In this document: piece by piece, positions 42,694 through 51,773 of the stretch | How positions within the stretch are numbered: position 1 is the stretch's first letter | Layout of the letters: every line of letters begins with the position of its first letter | Assembly (NCBI RefSeq): GCF_023078835.1 | Contig: NZ_CP090898.1 | Coordinates: 2,172,045 to 2,236,044 of the forward strand | Source of the DNA: Synechococcus sp. NB0720_010 | GTDB taxonomy: Bacteria > Cyanobacteriota > Cyanobacteriia > PCC-6307 > Cyanobiaceae | Direction of reading: 5' to 3' | DNA length: 64,000 bases | Translations under genes and position numbers: made by a program | The notes under the pieces: generated by a model | Database searches by the model: none | What the model was told of the DNA's origin: nothing | The model's input: only the letters and a program-made list of their open reading frames with translations

Positions 42694-43028
42694 CGCCGTT
42701 GGCGCCACTGCCAGAAGGTGCGGATCAGCTTGCGGTGGGGTGGTGTGACATCCACCATCGGCCGTGGGGCCGCTTGGCGGTACAGGTTCTCGAAAAACGG
42801 CTCCAGCGGAGTCCCCTGGAAGGGATTGCGTTGTTGCGCGGCGACCGTCTGCTCGGCCTCCTTGCGCAGGCGCCGGAGAGTCGGGATCAGCATCAGGCTG
42901 ACCACCAGCGCCATCAGCAACAGATAGGGCAACAGGCTGGCCAGCCAGATCGTGGCCACCACGGCGGCGCAACCCTGCAGCAGGACCGTGATCCAGCGGG
43001 GGCGTTGGCGGCCAGGTAGCTGTTTCAC
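42690..43028 (-). CDS. small membrane protein
   Basis: 112 residues. Two adjacent hydrophobic segments (about 14-50, WITVLLQGCAAVVATIWLASL and LLLMALVVSLMLI) are followed by a basic cytosolic part. The latter includes NPFQGTPLEPFFENLYRQ and ends in WQWRQRR. It follows two very small genes on the same strand. Unknown. Confidence 0.6.
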   Translation of the reverse strand: MKQLPGRQRPRWITVLLQGCAAVVATIWLASLLPYLLLMALVVSLMLIPTLRRLRKEAEQTVAAQQRNPFQGTPLEPFFENLYRQAAPRPMVDVTPPHRKLIRTFWQWRQRR

Positions 43029-43032
43029 CGAA

Positions 43033-43212
43033 TCAGTCCGTGAGCACTGCGTGGAAGTTGCAGACCTTGCTCAGGCTGTCCTGGTCGCAAAAATCAATGC
43101 TGTTTTTGGAGCGCTGCAGCCGCAGCTGAGAGGAGAGAACGGCAGTGCTGACCAGTAGGACCCAGAAGCTGAGCACCGCTGCTGTTCGAAGCAGATCCCC
43201 AGCGCTCCTCAA
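43033..43212 (-). CDS. very small membrane protein
   Basis: 59 residues from TTG 43212, with GGGAG about 10 bases upstream. One membrane segment (AAVLSFWVLLVSTAVLSSQ), then a soluble tail with two cysteines (DFCDQDSLSKVCNF). It begins 3 bp after the gene at 43216 and ends 4 bp before the gene at 43028. Confidence 0.5.
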   Translation of the reverse strand: MRSAGDLLRTAAVLSFWVLLVSTAVLSSQLRLQRSKNSIDFCDQDSLSKVCNFHAVLTD

Positions 43213-43215
43213 TGC

Positions 43216-43341
43216 TTAGCTGCTCCCGGCATGGCCTTTGTGCGCCAGCACAACGGCAACTTCACGGATCAACTCTCGCACTCCATAGAGAGCCAGAGCG
43301 CTCACAATGCCTGCAACCAGTAGGGGCACGGCGTAGTCCAT
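43216..43341 (-). CDS. very small membrane protein
   Basis: 41 residues: MDYAVPLLVAGIVSALALYG is one membrane helix, followed by VRELIREVAVVLAHKG. The ATG is immediately preceded by a GC-rich hairpin and has no ribosome site, so expression would have to be coupled or regulated. Possibly first of a three-gene run down to 42690. Confidence 0.45.
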   Translation of the reverse strand: MDYAVPLLVAGIVSALALYGVRELIREVAVVLAHKGHAGSS

Positions 43342-43363
43342 GGGGAAGCGCGCGCGTTTCCCC
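43342..43363 (-). promoter_or_regulatory. GC-rich hairpin between the pseudouridine synthase and a small gene
   Basis: GGGGAA/TTCCCC (43342-43347 with 43358-43363) around an alternating GC core. It lies 5 bp after the pseudouridine synthase stop and directly abuts the ATG at 43341. It could terminate or attenuate transcription, but no T-run follows. Confidence 0.4.
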
Positions 43364-43367
43364 TGTC

Positions 43368-44051
43368 TTATCTCCGGAATTTGGCTTTGGCGACGCCACC
43401 CTTCCCCCAGCCTCCAGCGCGGCCCGACTTTCCGCCCCCCGCGCGGCCGCCCCGGCCTGATTGCAGCAGGGATTGAAGCCGTCGATCTTCTTCGTCATTA
43501 ACCGATCGCCACTGGCCCGGTGCCAGCCCGTCCAGGCTGAGAGGTGGGCCTCCATCCATCAGGTCCATCGCCACCCGCAGCAGCCGCAGGGTGGGCAGTC
43601 CGACGGCCGCGGTCATCCGCCGCACCTGCCGGTTACGCCCCTCCCGGAGCTCCAGCTGCAGCCAGCTGGTGGGGATGCTCTGGCGCACGCGAATGGGTGG
43701 ATCACGCTCGGGCCAACCCGGGTCCTGCAGGGCCTGCGCTTGGGCGGGCAGGGTGCGTTGGCCCTGAATCACCAGCCCTGAGCGCAGGGCGTTGAGGGCA
43801 TCCTCGCTGGGAATGCCCTCGACTTGGCTCCAGTAGCGGCGCCAGTGGCCCCAGGAGGGATCGGTCAGCCTCTGCTGCAGTCTTCCGTTGCTGGTCAGCA
43901 GCAACAGGCCTTCGCTATCGGCATCCAGCCGCCCCGCTGCATAGACACCGGGAACCTCGATGTAATCGGCCAGGCAACCCCAGCGACTGCCCTCTTCAGG
44001 GGTGAACTGACTGAGAACGCCGTAGGGCTTGTGGAACAGGAGGGTGGTCAG
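43368..44051 (-). CDS. RsuA/RluE-family rRNA pseudouridine synthase, apparent CTG start
   Basis: About 227 residues. The N-terminal family block is [19 protein letters not shown], then [20 protein letters not shown] with the catalytic Asp in [11 protein letters not shown], and [19 protein letters not shown] near residue 150. A Gly/Arg/Lys-rich tail ends it. A stop lies two codons before a CTG at 44051, and no ATG, GTG or TTG exists between that stop and the family block. CTG (CTG ACC ACC CTC) is therefore the most likely start. Confidence 0.85.
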   Translation of the reverse strand: MTTLLFHKPYGVLSQFTPEEGSRWGCLADYIEVPGVYAAGRLDADSEGLLLLTSNGRLQQRLTDPSWGHWRRYWSQVEGIPSEDALNALRSGLVIQGQRTLPAQAQALQDPGWPERDPPIRVRQSIPTSWLQLELREGRNRQVRRMTAAVGLPTLRLLRVAMDLMDGGPPLSLDGLAPGQWRSVNDEEDRRLQSLLQSGRGGRAGGGKSGRAGGWGKGGVAKAKFRR

Positions 44052-44054
44052 GGT

Positions 44055-44144
44055 TCAGGAGGCCTGGCGAGCCTTCCAGAGATTCACAACCCCGATCGAG
44101 ATCATCAGCAGACCCAGATCCATCGAAACGGGGGGGAGAACCAT
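44055..44144 (-). CDS. possible 29-residue membrane peptide
   Basis: MVLPPVSMDLGLLMISIGVV then NLWKARQAS. One short membrane helix. It ends 3 bp before the CTG start of the pseudouridine synthase, so it might be a coupled leader. No ribosome site seen; tentative. Confidence 0.35.
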   Translation of the reverse strand: MVLPPVSMDLGLLMISIGVVNLWKARQAS

Positions 44145-44229
44145 GCTGGCTGCCAAAACAATCGTGAGCCGCGACCCTAGCGACAACTAAGCTGTGGAGA
44201 GCACTTGGGTTGGCCACTAGCAGCAGCGC

Positions 44230-44496
44230 ATGATTGAGACCTCCGGCGTCATCGAGAAGGAACAGGGCAACGGGTTCTACCTGGTCACCCTCGAGCAGCC
44301 CGCTGGCCACCAATGCCTCTGCCGCGCCGCCGGCAAGCTGACCAAGTTCCGCATCAAATTGCTGGCGGGCGACAAGGTGCTGGTGGAGATCAGCCCCTAC
44401 GACCTGAGCCGCGGTCGCATCACCTACCGCGAGCGCAACGCCAACGCCGGCCCCCGTCCAGGTGGAAACCGTCCTGGCGGTCCCCGTCGTCGTTGA
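44230..44496 (+). CDS. infA: translation initiation factor IF-1
   Basis: 88 residues. The S1-like OB fold has GVIEKEQGNGFYLVTLEQ, CLCRAAGKLTKFRIKLLAGDKVLVEISPYDLSRGRITYR. This is IF-1 with a C-terminal Gly/Pro/Arg extension (about 15 residues beyond the standard end). A strong terminator follows. Confidence 0.93.
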   Translation: MIETSGVIEKEQGNGFYLVTLEQPAGHQCLCRAAGKLTKFRIKLLAGDKVLVEISPYDLSRGRITYRERNANAGPRPGGNRPGGPRRR

Positions 44497-44505
44497 TCAC
44501 TCTTC

Positions 44506-44536
44506 AACCCCTGGCCGGAGCGGCCAGGGGTTTTTT
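44506..44536 (+). terminator. rho-independent terminator of infA
   Basis: 11-bp stem AACCCCTGGCC/GGCCAGGGGTT (44506-44516 with 44522-44532), GGAGC loop, followed by a T-run to 44536. It lies 10 bp after the infA stop, between convergent infA and the thioredoxin reductase gene. Confidence 0.93.
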
Positions 44537-44550
44537 GTGGCCCGTACCGC

Positions 44551-45921
44551 CTAGAGCAGGCTTTCGATCGCCGCCTTGAACTCGCTGCGCTGCTTGACCC
44601 CGCGGAACTGTTGCTTGAGTTCCTTGTTCAGGAAGACCTGAACGGTGGGTGTGCCGCTGACACCGGCCTGCTGCGCAATCTCCTGTTCGGCCTCGATGTC
44701 GATTTCGATGCCCTGGGCCTGTCCTCCCAGTTCATCCAGGACGCGCTTGAGTTGCGGTTTGAGCACGTGGCAGGGGCCGCAGGTGGGTGAGGTGTAGACG
44801 ACCACCAGCGGTTTGGTGCTGTCGTGATACAGCTTCCTCAAGGCAAAACTTCCCTTCTGCCACAGGGCATCGCTGCTGAAGTTGGCCTCATCGCTGACGG
44901 CTGTGCGCTTGGTTTCGCCCACCTCGGCTGGATCGACGGGCTCATGGCTGACGGTGACCGCCAGGTCCTTCTCCGTCAGCCAGCGTTCGGCGGCGAGGGC
45001 GGCCTGGCAGCCGCTACCGGCGGCCGTGATCCCCTGGCGCCACTCCGCATCGGCCACGTCTCCGGCGGCATAGACCCCCTCAAGGCTGGTCTCGGGGCGC
45101 CCCGGCTGGGTGATTAGGTAGCCCTTGCCATCGGTGCTGAGCTGCTCGCGCACCAGGCGGGTGTTGGGGGTGTGGCCGATGGCATAGAACATGCCCCGCA
45201 CGGGGAGCTCTTCGCTCTGGCCGGTCGCGGGATCCTTGAGCTGGATCGCCTCGAGCCACTCGCCACCGCTGCAGTCCGCCACCTGACGGTTCCAGTGCAC
45301 CTGCACCTTGGGGTTGGCCAGCACCCGGTCTGCCATGGCCTTGCTGGCGCGGAGCTTGTCGCTGCGCACGATCAGGTGGACGCGGCTGGCGTATTTGGTC
45401 AGATAGACCGCTTCTTCGCAGGCGGAGTCGCCTCCGCCGACGACCGCCAGCTCCACATCTCGGAACTGCGGGGTCGCACCATCACAGATGGCGCAGGCGC
45501 TGATGCCGGCGTTCCAAAAGCGCTGCTCGCTGGGGAGGCCCAGGCGATTAGCGCTGGCACCCGTGGCCAGGATCACAGCGTGGGCCTGGATGGTCTGCCC
45601 GTCCGCCTGGATCCGGAAGGGGCGCTGTGAGAGGTCGATGGCCTCGGCGTCGGCCTCGATTAAGCGGGTGCCCCAGCGGACGGCCTGGGCCTTGACCCGG
45701 TCCATCAGCTCGGGGCCGAGGATTCCATCGGGGAAGCCGGGGAAGTTCTCGACGTGGGTGGTGGTCATCAGCTGACCGCCAGGGATTCCGCCATCCTGAA
45801 AACCCGTGATCACCACAGGGCTGAGGTTGGCCCGGGCGGCGTAGATCGCTGCGGTGTAGCCGGCGGGGCCGGAGCCCACGATGACGAGGTTTTCAACCGA
45901 TCCGGGCGCGCCAGCGGCCAT
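44551..45921 (-). CDS. NTRC-type NADPH thioredoxin reductase with C-terminal thioredoxin
   Basis: 456 residues. FAD-binding VIVGSGPAGYTAAIYAARA is N-terminal; the reductase redox pair is in ACAICDG (the usual form is CATCDG). The NADPH site is VVGGGDSACEEA, and FAD contact is YAAGDVADAEWRQ. A linker leads to a thioredoxin domain (about 350-456) with TSPTCGPCHVLKP. This fusion reduces 2-Cys peroxiredoxins with NADPH in chloroplasts and cyanobacteria. An 8-bp inverted repeat lies just upstream of the ATG. Confidence 0.94.
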   Translation of the reverse strand: MAAGAPGSVENLVIVGSGPAGYTAAIYAARANLSPVVITGFQDGGIPGGQLMTTTHVENFPGFPDGILGPELMDRVKAQAVRWGTRLIEADAEAIDLSQRPFRIQADGQTIQAHAVILATGASANRLGLPSEQRFWNAGISACAICDGATPQFRDVELAVVGGGDSACEEAVYLTKYASRVHLIVRSDKLRASKAMADRVLANPKVQVHWNRQVADCSGGEWLEAIQLKDPATGQSEELPVRGMFYAIGHTPNTRLVREQLSTDGKGYLITQPGRPETSLEGVYAAGDVADAEWRQGITAAGSGCQAALAAERWLTEKDLAVTVSHEPVDPAEVGETKRTAVSDEANFSSDALWQKGSFALRKLYHDSTKPLVVVYTSPTCGPCHVLKPQLKRVLDELGGQAQGIEIDIEAEQEIAQQAGVSGTPTVQVFLNKELKQQFRGVKQRSEFKAAIESLL

Positions 45922-45924
45922 GGC

Positions 45925-45949
45925 CTAAAGCGGAATGACTTCGCTTTAG
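45925..45949 (-). promoter_or_regulatory. inverted repeat upstream of NTRC
   Basis: CTAAAGCG/CGCTTTAG (45925-45932 with 45942-45949), nine-base loop, starting 3 bp before the NTRC ATG. It could form a leader hairpin or bind a dimeric regulator. Related in sequence to the repeat at 46032. Confidence 0.4.
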
Positions 45950-46031
45950 TTTAGGGATCTCCCTGGCGGCGATTGGGGAGGGGCTGGACGGTTGTCCGTA
46001 TCCCCTTCGCCAGAGCAAATAAACGGGAAGG

Positions 46032-46050
46032 TCTAAAGATTCTCTTTAGA
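46032..46050. promoter_or_regulatory. second CTAAAG inverted repeat
   Basis: TCTAAAG/CTTTAGA (46032-46038 with 46044-46050), five-base loop, overlapping the stop of the gene at 46046. It shares the CTAAAG half-site with the repeat in front of NTRC about 100 bp away. Confidence 0.35.
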
Positions 46051-46291
46051 TTTCAAGTAGGCCGTCGGATTCGTTGCTGGTTTCGTTCTCTGAGCCCTTC
46101 TCGAAGCTGGGCACCATCAAGACCTGGTCCAGGATCAGTTCGGGCTGGTCGTCGGCGCAGAGGATCCATTCCCGGAACTCCTCTGTCAGGGCGTAGCTGT
46201 CTTCATAAAGCTCGCGATCATCCAGGTAAGCGATGCGAGTGACGGCCCAGTTGCTTGCGACCGAGATGCGCCGTTGGGTTGAACCGTGCAT
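46046..46291 (-). CDS. small acidic hypothetical protein
   Basis: 81 residues from ATG 46291: HGSTQRRISVASNWAVTRIA, then DDRELYEDSYALTEEFREWI and a Glu/Ser-rich acidic tail (EKGSENETSNESDG). It resembles conserved picocyanobacterial hypothetical proteins but carries no known domain. It lies in tandem upstream of NTRC. Confidence 0.55.
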   Translation of the reverse strand: MHGSTQRRISVASNWAVTRIAYLDDRELYEDSYALTEEFREWILCADDQPELILDQVLMVPSFEKGSENETSNESDGLLEI

Positions 46292-46388
46292 GGTTCTCCG
46301 TGCGGTTGAGACCAGGTTGGCGGCTGGAGTGCCGCTTTCCGGGCTTGATTCGCACAAATTCGCATTCAGTGCTGAATATTCGATGTAG

Positions 46389-47864
46389 TCATTGCTGCAT
46401 TAAAAAGTCAGGAAGGCGTGGTCCTCGCACCCGAATCACCCCTCCGGCACCATCCTCGACGGCCTGCAGCGGCAAACTGGCGCCTCGGTTTTGTCCACTT
46501 GCTTCTTCCGGAGCGTCGCTGCTTTTCGGCCTCAGGACGTAGGGCTCGCTCAGGGACCAGGTCCGGGCGTACTGCATCAGCAGCGGATCGGCTGGGGCAA
46601 AGACGTAGGAGGGGTGCCGCGGCACGCTCTCGGCGCTGGCCCGCTCTCCATTCATGCGAACGGCTCGGGTGATGGCCTGCACGAAGCGAGTGCGGGTGAC
46701 GACGGTGGTGAGGTAGGCCACCACCCGCAGCCTCGGTGCATCGAAGCCCTCGGCGCACATGTCGATGCTCACCAGCCAGTCGGAATCGCCCGCCTTGAAG
46801 CGCTCCATGCGTTCTGCGGCTTCGGGGTCTTGGGAGTGCACCAGTTGAACCCGGTCCCCTTCCTCCTCCAGCAGTCCGCAAATCCGGCGGGCATGGGCAA
46901 TGTCACGGGCCACCACCAGGCCGCCCGCCTCGGGATGCTCGCGCCGAACGGATTCCAGCCGTTTGCGGGCATTGAGCAGCAGCCGCAGGGCGATGCTGCT
47001 GCTGTCCCCCAGGCGAATGGCGCGCCGCAGGTTCCGCGCCCGCCAGCTCTCGCGCTCTTCCTGGGAGAGGGGCGAGCGCTCGGTGTCTGACAGTTCCCCC
47101 TGCCGGCCGTGATCCACCCAGCCGTCCTGGAAGCGGAATTCCAGGGGGCGCACGTCACCGGCCTGGATCAATTCCCTGGGCTCGACACTCAGATCAGGAG
47201 CGATCTGCTCGACCCACTCCTGGCCGTCATGGACCTGGATCCGCCGGGCGGCGCAGAAGCCGAGGTTGTCGGCTCGAAACGGCGTGCCGGTGAGCCCCAG
47301 GCGCAACTGGGCGCTCTGGCTGAGCCGGCTAAAGGCATGGCCCCAGGCCGTGGCCTCCGGTTCCTCTGGGTCGACCCCGAGGTGGTGCACCTCATCGGCG
47401 ATGGCCAGCCAGGGACCCCAGCCCCACTGCCTGAGCTGATGCTCCAGGGACTCCAGGTTGCGGCCCGCCGCCTGATAGGTGAGCAATAGGCCCTGGCTGT
47501 CCGCCAGGTCGCTGCCGCAGAGGCCCGGTTGCCAGTCCTGGATCTTCAGGTTGAGCCGCTCGGCAGAGGCAATCCACTGGGCGGCGATGGAGCTGCGGTG
47601 GCAGAAGACCAGAAAGCGCTCCAGCCGGCCTTCCCGAAGCAACCGCTCAAAGCTCAGCAGGGCCCCGAGGGTTTTGCCAGCCCCGGGCCCGGCGTTGATC
47701 AGAACATCGCTGCCCCGGTTGGTTTCCAGCCGGCGCCGCAGCAGTTGGATCAGCTGGGTCTGCCACTGCCGCGGTTGCAGGTTGCTGAGCGGCCGCTGCT
47801 CAACAGCCTTGGCGGCAGCCGGAGCGCGCCGGGGAACGCGCAGGTCGAAGGACAGCGATGGCAT
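46389..47864 (-). CDS. superfamily 2 DEAD/DEAH-type helicase
   Basis: About 491 residues from ATG 47864 (a TTG at 47891 is in frame). Motif I is INAGPGAGKTLGAL, motif II DEVHH, motif III-like LGLTGTPFR, and the C-terminal helicase half has SIDMCAEGFDAPRLRV and FVQAITRAVRM. This resembles the UvsW/SSL2-like or ResIII helicases of cyanobacteria and cyanophages, likely involved in DNA repair or recombination. No methyltransferase or restriction partner is adjacent, so a restriction system is unlikely. Confidence 0.85.
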   Translation of the reverse strand: MPSLSFDLRVPRRAPAAAKAVEQRPLSNLQPRQWQTQLIQLLRRRLETNRGSDVLINAGPGAGKTLGALLSFERLLREGRLERFLVFCHRSSIAAQWIASAERLNLKIQDWQPGLCGSDLADSQGLLLTYQAAGRNLESLEHQLRQWGWGPWLAIADEVHHLGVDPEEPEATAWGHAFSRLSQSAQLRLGLTGTPFRADNLGFCAARRIQVHDGQEWVEQIAPDLSVEPRELIQAGDVRPLEFRFQDGWVDHGRQGELSDTERSPLSQEERESWRARNLRRAIRLGDSSSIALRLLLNARKRLESVRREHPEAGGLVVARDIAHARRICGLLEEEGDRVQLVHSQDPEAAERMERFKAGDSDWLVSIDMCAEGFDAPRLRVVAYLTTVVTRTRFVQAITRAVRMNGERASAESVPRHPSYVFAPADPLLMQYARTWSLSEPYVLRPKSSDAPEEASGQNRGASLPLQAVEDGAGGVIRVRGPRLPDFLMQQ

Positions 47865-47980
47865 GCCGCCATTGTGTGGCGATTCGGCCAAAAAAGTTGG
47901 GCACTTCTACCTATTCGCATTGGCGCTGGAGGCACTAACTTCCGGCCATCACCCGCTCCCGGGCTTTGCCCCTGTTGCCC

Positions 47981-48157
47981 ATGGATGAGCGTTTTCTGTT
48001 TGCACTCACCCCAGACGAGCTTCGGCAGCGCTTTGAGGAGGCGCTGTCTCTGGAATGCGATCTGGACCCAATGATCCTGCGGGCGCGCCAGTTGCGCCGA
48101 CAGGGCTCCAGTCCCCAGGCCCGCTGCTTAGAACAGGAGCTTCTGCCCCTGTTCTGA
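47981..48157 (+). CDS. small acidic protein
   Basis: 58 residues: MDERFLFALTPDELRQRFEEAL, then DLDPMILRARQLRRQGSS. Helical, no cysteine-rich or hydrophobic segment except one Cys near the C-terminus. It precedes the SDR gene by 4 bp, so probably co-transcribed. Unknown. Confidence 0.6.
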   Translation: MDERFLFALTPDELRQRFEEALSLECDLDPMILRARQLRRQGSSPQARCLEQELLPLF

Positions 48158-48161
48158 GTCC

Positions 48162-48830
48162 ATGCGAGTCGCGGTCACCGGCGCTTCCGGCAAAACCGGC
48201 TGGAGAGTGGTCGCCGAGGCCCTGGCCCGCGGTTTCGAGGTTCGGGCGATCGTCCGACCTGGCTCAGTCCTCCCACCTGGTTTGGAGGGAGCCGAGGTGC
48301 ATCGCCTCCAGCTGAACGACAGCGCGGCCCTGCAACAGGCCCTGCGCGGCTGCGATGCCCTGGTCATCGCCACCGGGGCTCGACCCAGTATTGATTTGTT
48401 GGGCCCCCTGAAAGTCGATGCCCTTGGCGTGCGCCAGCAGCTGGAGGCTTGCCGCTCCGTCGGCCTCAAGCGCCTGGTGCTGGTGAGTTCCCTCTGTGCG
48501 GGCCGTTGGCTGCACCCGCTGAACCTCTTTGGCCTGATCCTGGTCTGGAAACGCCTCGGCGAGCAGTGGCTCGAACAAAGCGGGCTAGAGGTCACGATTG
48601 TTCGCCCGGGGGGCCTCAAGGAAGCCGAGGAGGACATCGCCGCGCAGGAGCTGCGCTTCTCCGGTCCTGATCAACAGGAGGACGGCAGCCTTCCGCGCCG
48701 CCTGGTGGCCCGGGTTTGCCTGGATGCCTTGGAGGTCCCAGCCAGCGCGGGACGCATCATTGAGATCACCAGCACTGTTCCGGACGTTCCGGCCCCTGAA
48801 CCCCCTGCGCTTGCCAGCTGGTTGGCTTGA
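48162..48830 (+). CDS. NAD(P)H-binding atypical SDR protein
   Basis: 222 residues. The N-terminal motif is VAVTGASGKTGWRVVAEAL, then VRAIVRPGS, CDALVIATGARPSID and KRLVLVSSLCAGRW. It is a shorter relative of the ycf39 type and may act on a quinone, pigment or as a redox sensor; nothing decides. It is 48 bp upstream of the pnt operon. Confidence 0.85.
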   Translation: MRVAVTGASGKTGWRVVAEALARGFEVRAIVRPGSVLPPGLEGAEVHRLQLNDSAALQQALRGCDALVIATGARPSIDLLGPLKVDALGVRQQLEACRSVGLKRLVLVSSLCAGRWLHPLNLFGLILVWKRLGEQWLEQSGLEVTIVRPGGLKEAEEDIAAQELRFSGPDQQEDGSLPRRLVARVCLDALEVPASAGRIIEITSTVPDVPAPEPPALASWLA

Positions 48831-48878
48831 GAACGCTTACGGCCGTATGCGAATCTGCCTCAACCCAGGGTCGAGACA

Positions 48879-50015
48879 TTGATTCGTGTTTTAGTGCCAA
48901 GGGAGTGCCGTCCTGGTGAAACCAGGGTCGCGGCCACTCCCGAAACCGTGCGCCGTTTGGCGGCACGCGGCTGCACCTTTGTCGTCGAGCGGGGCGCTGG
49001 TCAGGCCAGCGGTTACGACGACGCGGCCTATGAAGAGGCCGGTGCTGCGCTGACGGACCCCAGTGCTGAGCAGTGGTCTCAAGCGGACGTCGTTCTGACG
49101 GTCCAGGGTTCGGATCTGGCCCAGAAGCATTCCCCGAAAGCCGGAGCTCTGCTTCTGGGTTTGCTTGAGCCCCACGGCAACGACGCCCTCAAACAGCGTT
49201 TTCAGTCCGCTCAGGTGAGCGCACTCGCCCTTGAGCTGCTGCCTCGGATCAGCCGGGCCCAGAGCATGGACGTGCTCTCCTCCCAGGCCAACATCGCTGG
49301 TTACAAGGCCGTTCTGCTCGCTTCGGCGGCCCTGGATCGCTACGTGCCGATGCTGATGACGGCCGCGGGCACAATTCAGCCGGCCCGCGCCCTGATCTTG
49401 GGTGCCGGCGTTGCGGGCCTTCAGGCCCTGGCGACCGCCCGCCGCCTGGGCTCCGTGGCCTACGTCAGCGACGTTCGCCCCGCCGCCAAGGAGCAGGTGG
49501 AGTCCCTCGGTGGCCGCTTTATTGATCCGCCTGAGTTGGATCAGAAGCCCGGCGAAGCCGGTGGCTACGCCAAGCAGGCCACAGAAGCCTTCCTCGCTGA
49601 GCAGCGCCGTCAACTCACCGAACAGTTGGCCCTGGCCGACATGGTCATCTGCACGGCCCAGGTGCCGGGTAAGAAGGCGCCGCGTCTGATCGATGACGCG
49701 ATGCTGCAGCACATGCGTCCCGGCAGCGTCGTGGTTGACCTGGCGGTCGCCCAAGGCGGCAACTGCGAAGGCACCGTGCCCGGCCAGACCGTCATCCGCC
49801 ACGGCGTTCAGCTGATCGGCGGCGATGGCCTGCCCTGCAGCGTGGCCAACCACGCCAGTGCCCTCTATGCACGCAACATCGCTGCGCTGCTTGAGCTGTT
49901 GCTCAACACCACCGCCGAGGGTGCCTCCTCGGTGAATCTCGATCTGGACGACGAGATCGTCTCGGGCTGCCTGTTCAGCCACAACGCCCCTGAATCTGCC
50001 GGAGGTGCTGCATGA
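48879..50015 (+). CDS. pntAA: NAD(P) transhydrogenase alpha subunit, part 1
   Basis: 378 residues. NAD-binding domain I features: RVLVPRECRPGETRVAATPETV, then QANIAGYKAVLLAS, LILGAGVAGLQALATARRLG and MRPGSVVVDLAVAQGGNCEGT. It begins with TTG at 48879. The alpha subunit is split into two genes, as in Rhodospirillum and cyanobacteria. Transhydrogenase uses the proton gradient to reduce NADP+ with NADH. Confidence 0.94.
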   Translation: MIRVLVPRECRPGETRVAATPETVRRLAARGCTFVVERGAGQASGYDDAAYEEAGAALTDPSAEQWSQADVVLTVQGSDLAQKHSPKAGALLLGLLEPHGNDALKQRFQSAQVSALALELLPRISRAQSMDVLSSQANIAGYKAVLLASAALDRYVPMLMTAAGTIQPARALILGAGVAGLQALATARRLGSVAYVSDVRPAAKEQVESLGGRFIDPPELDQKPGEAGGYAKQATEAFLAEQRRQLTEQLALADMVICTAQVPGKKAPRLIDDAMLQHMRPGSVVVDLAVAQGGNCEGTVPGQTVIRHGVQLIGGDGLPCSVANHASALYARNIAALLELLLNTTAEGASSVNLDLDDEIVSGCLFSHNAPESAGGAA

Positions 50016-50307
50016 GCAGCCTGAATGAAGCCCTTTGGGTGCTGCTGCTCGGCAGCCTCCTGGGTCTGGAACTGATTGGCAAGGTGCCCCCCACCCTGCA
50101 CACCCCCCTGATGAGCGGCGCGAACGCCATCAGTGGCATCACCGTGCTGGCCTCCCTGACCCTGATCGCTCAGGCCCAGGGCAACCCCGGGATGTTGATC
50201 CTCGGCGCGGTCTCCCTGGGCTTTGCCCTCTTCAACGTGATCGGGGGCTTCCTCGTGACCGACCGCATGCTCGCCATGTTCAGCCGCAAGAAGTCAGGAG
50301 CACGCCG

Positions 50308-50311
<4 letters not shown>
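50012..50311 (+). CDS. pntAB: NAD(P) transhydrogenase alpha subunit, part 2
   Basis: 99 residues with three or so membrane segments: ALWVLLLGSLLGLELIGKVPPTLHTPLMSGANAISGITV and the end GFALFNVIGGFLVTDRML. It is the membrane half of the split alpha subunit. Overlaps pntAA (ATGA) and pntB (ATGA), four bases each, implying translational coupling. Confidence 0.92.
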
Positions 50312-51723
<1,412 letters not shown>

Positions 51724-51750
51724 TTCGCTCCTCGTCAATGAGCAGCATTG

Positions 51751-51771
51751 GGGGCCCTCGGGGCCCCTTTT
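51751..51771 (+). terminator. rho-independent terminator after pntB
   Basis: GGGGCCC/GGGCCCC stem (51751-51757 with 51761-51767), TCG loop, T-run 51768-51771. It ends only 2 bp before the ATG of the hydrolase gene at 51774. Confidence 0.7.
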
Positions 51772-51773
51772 CC

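Noticed and set aside
46389-47864. Helicase as the R subunit of a restriction system
   Set aside because: No methyltransferase or specificity gene nearby and no nuclease motif seen; a stand-alone repair-type helicase fits better.
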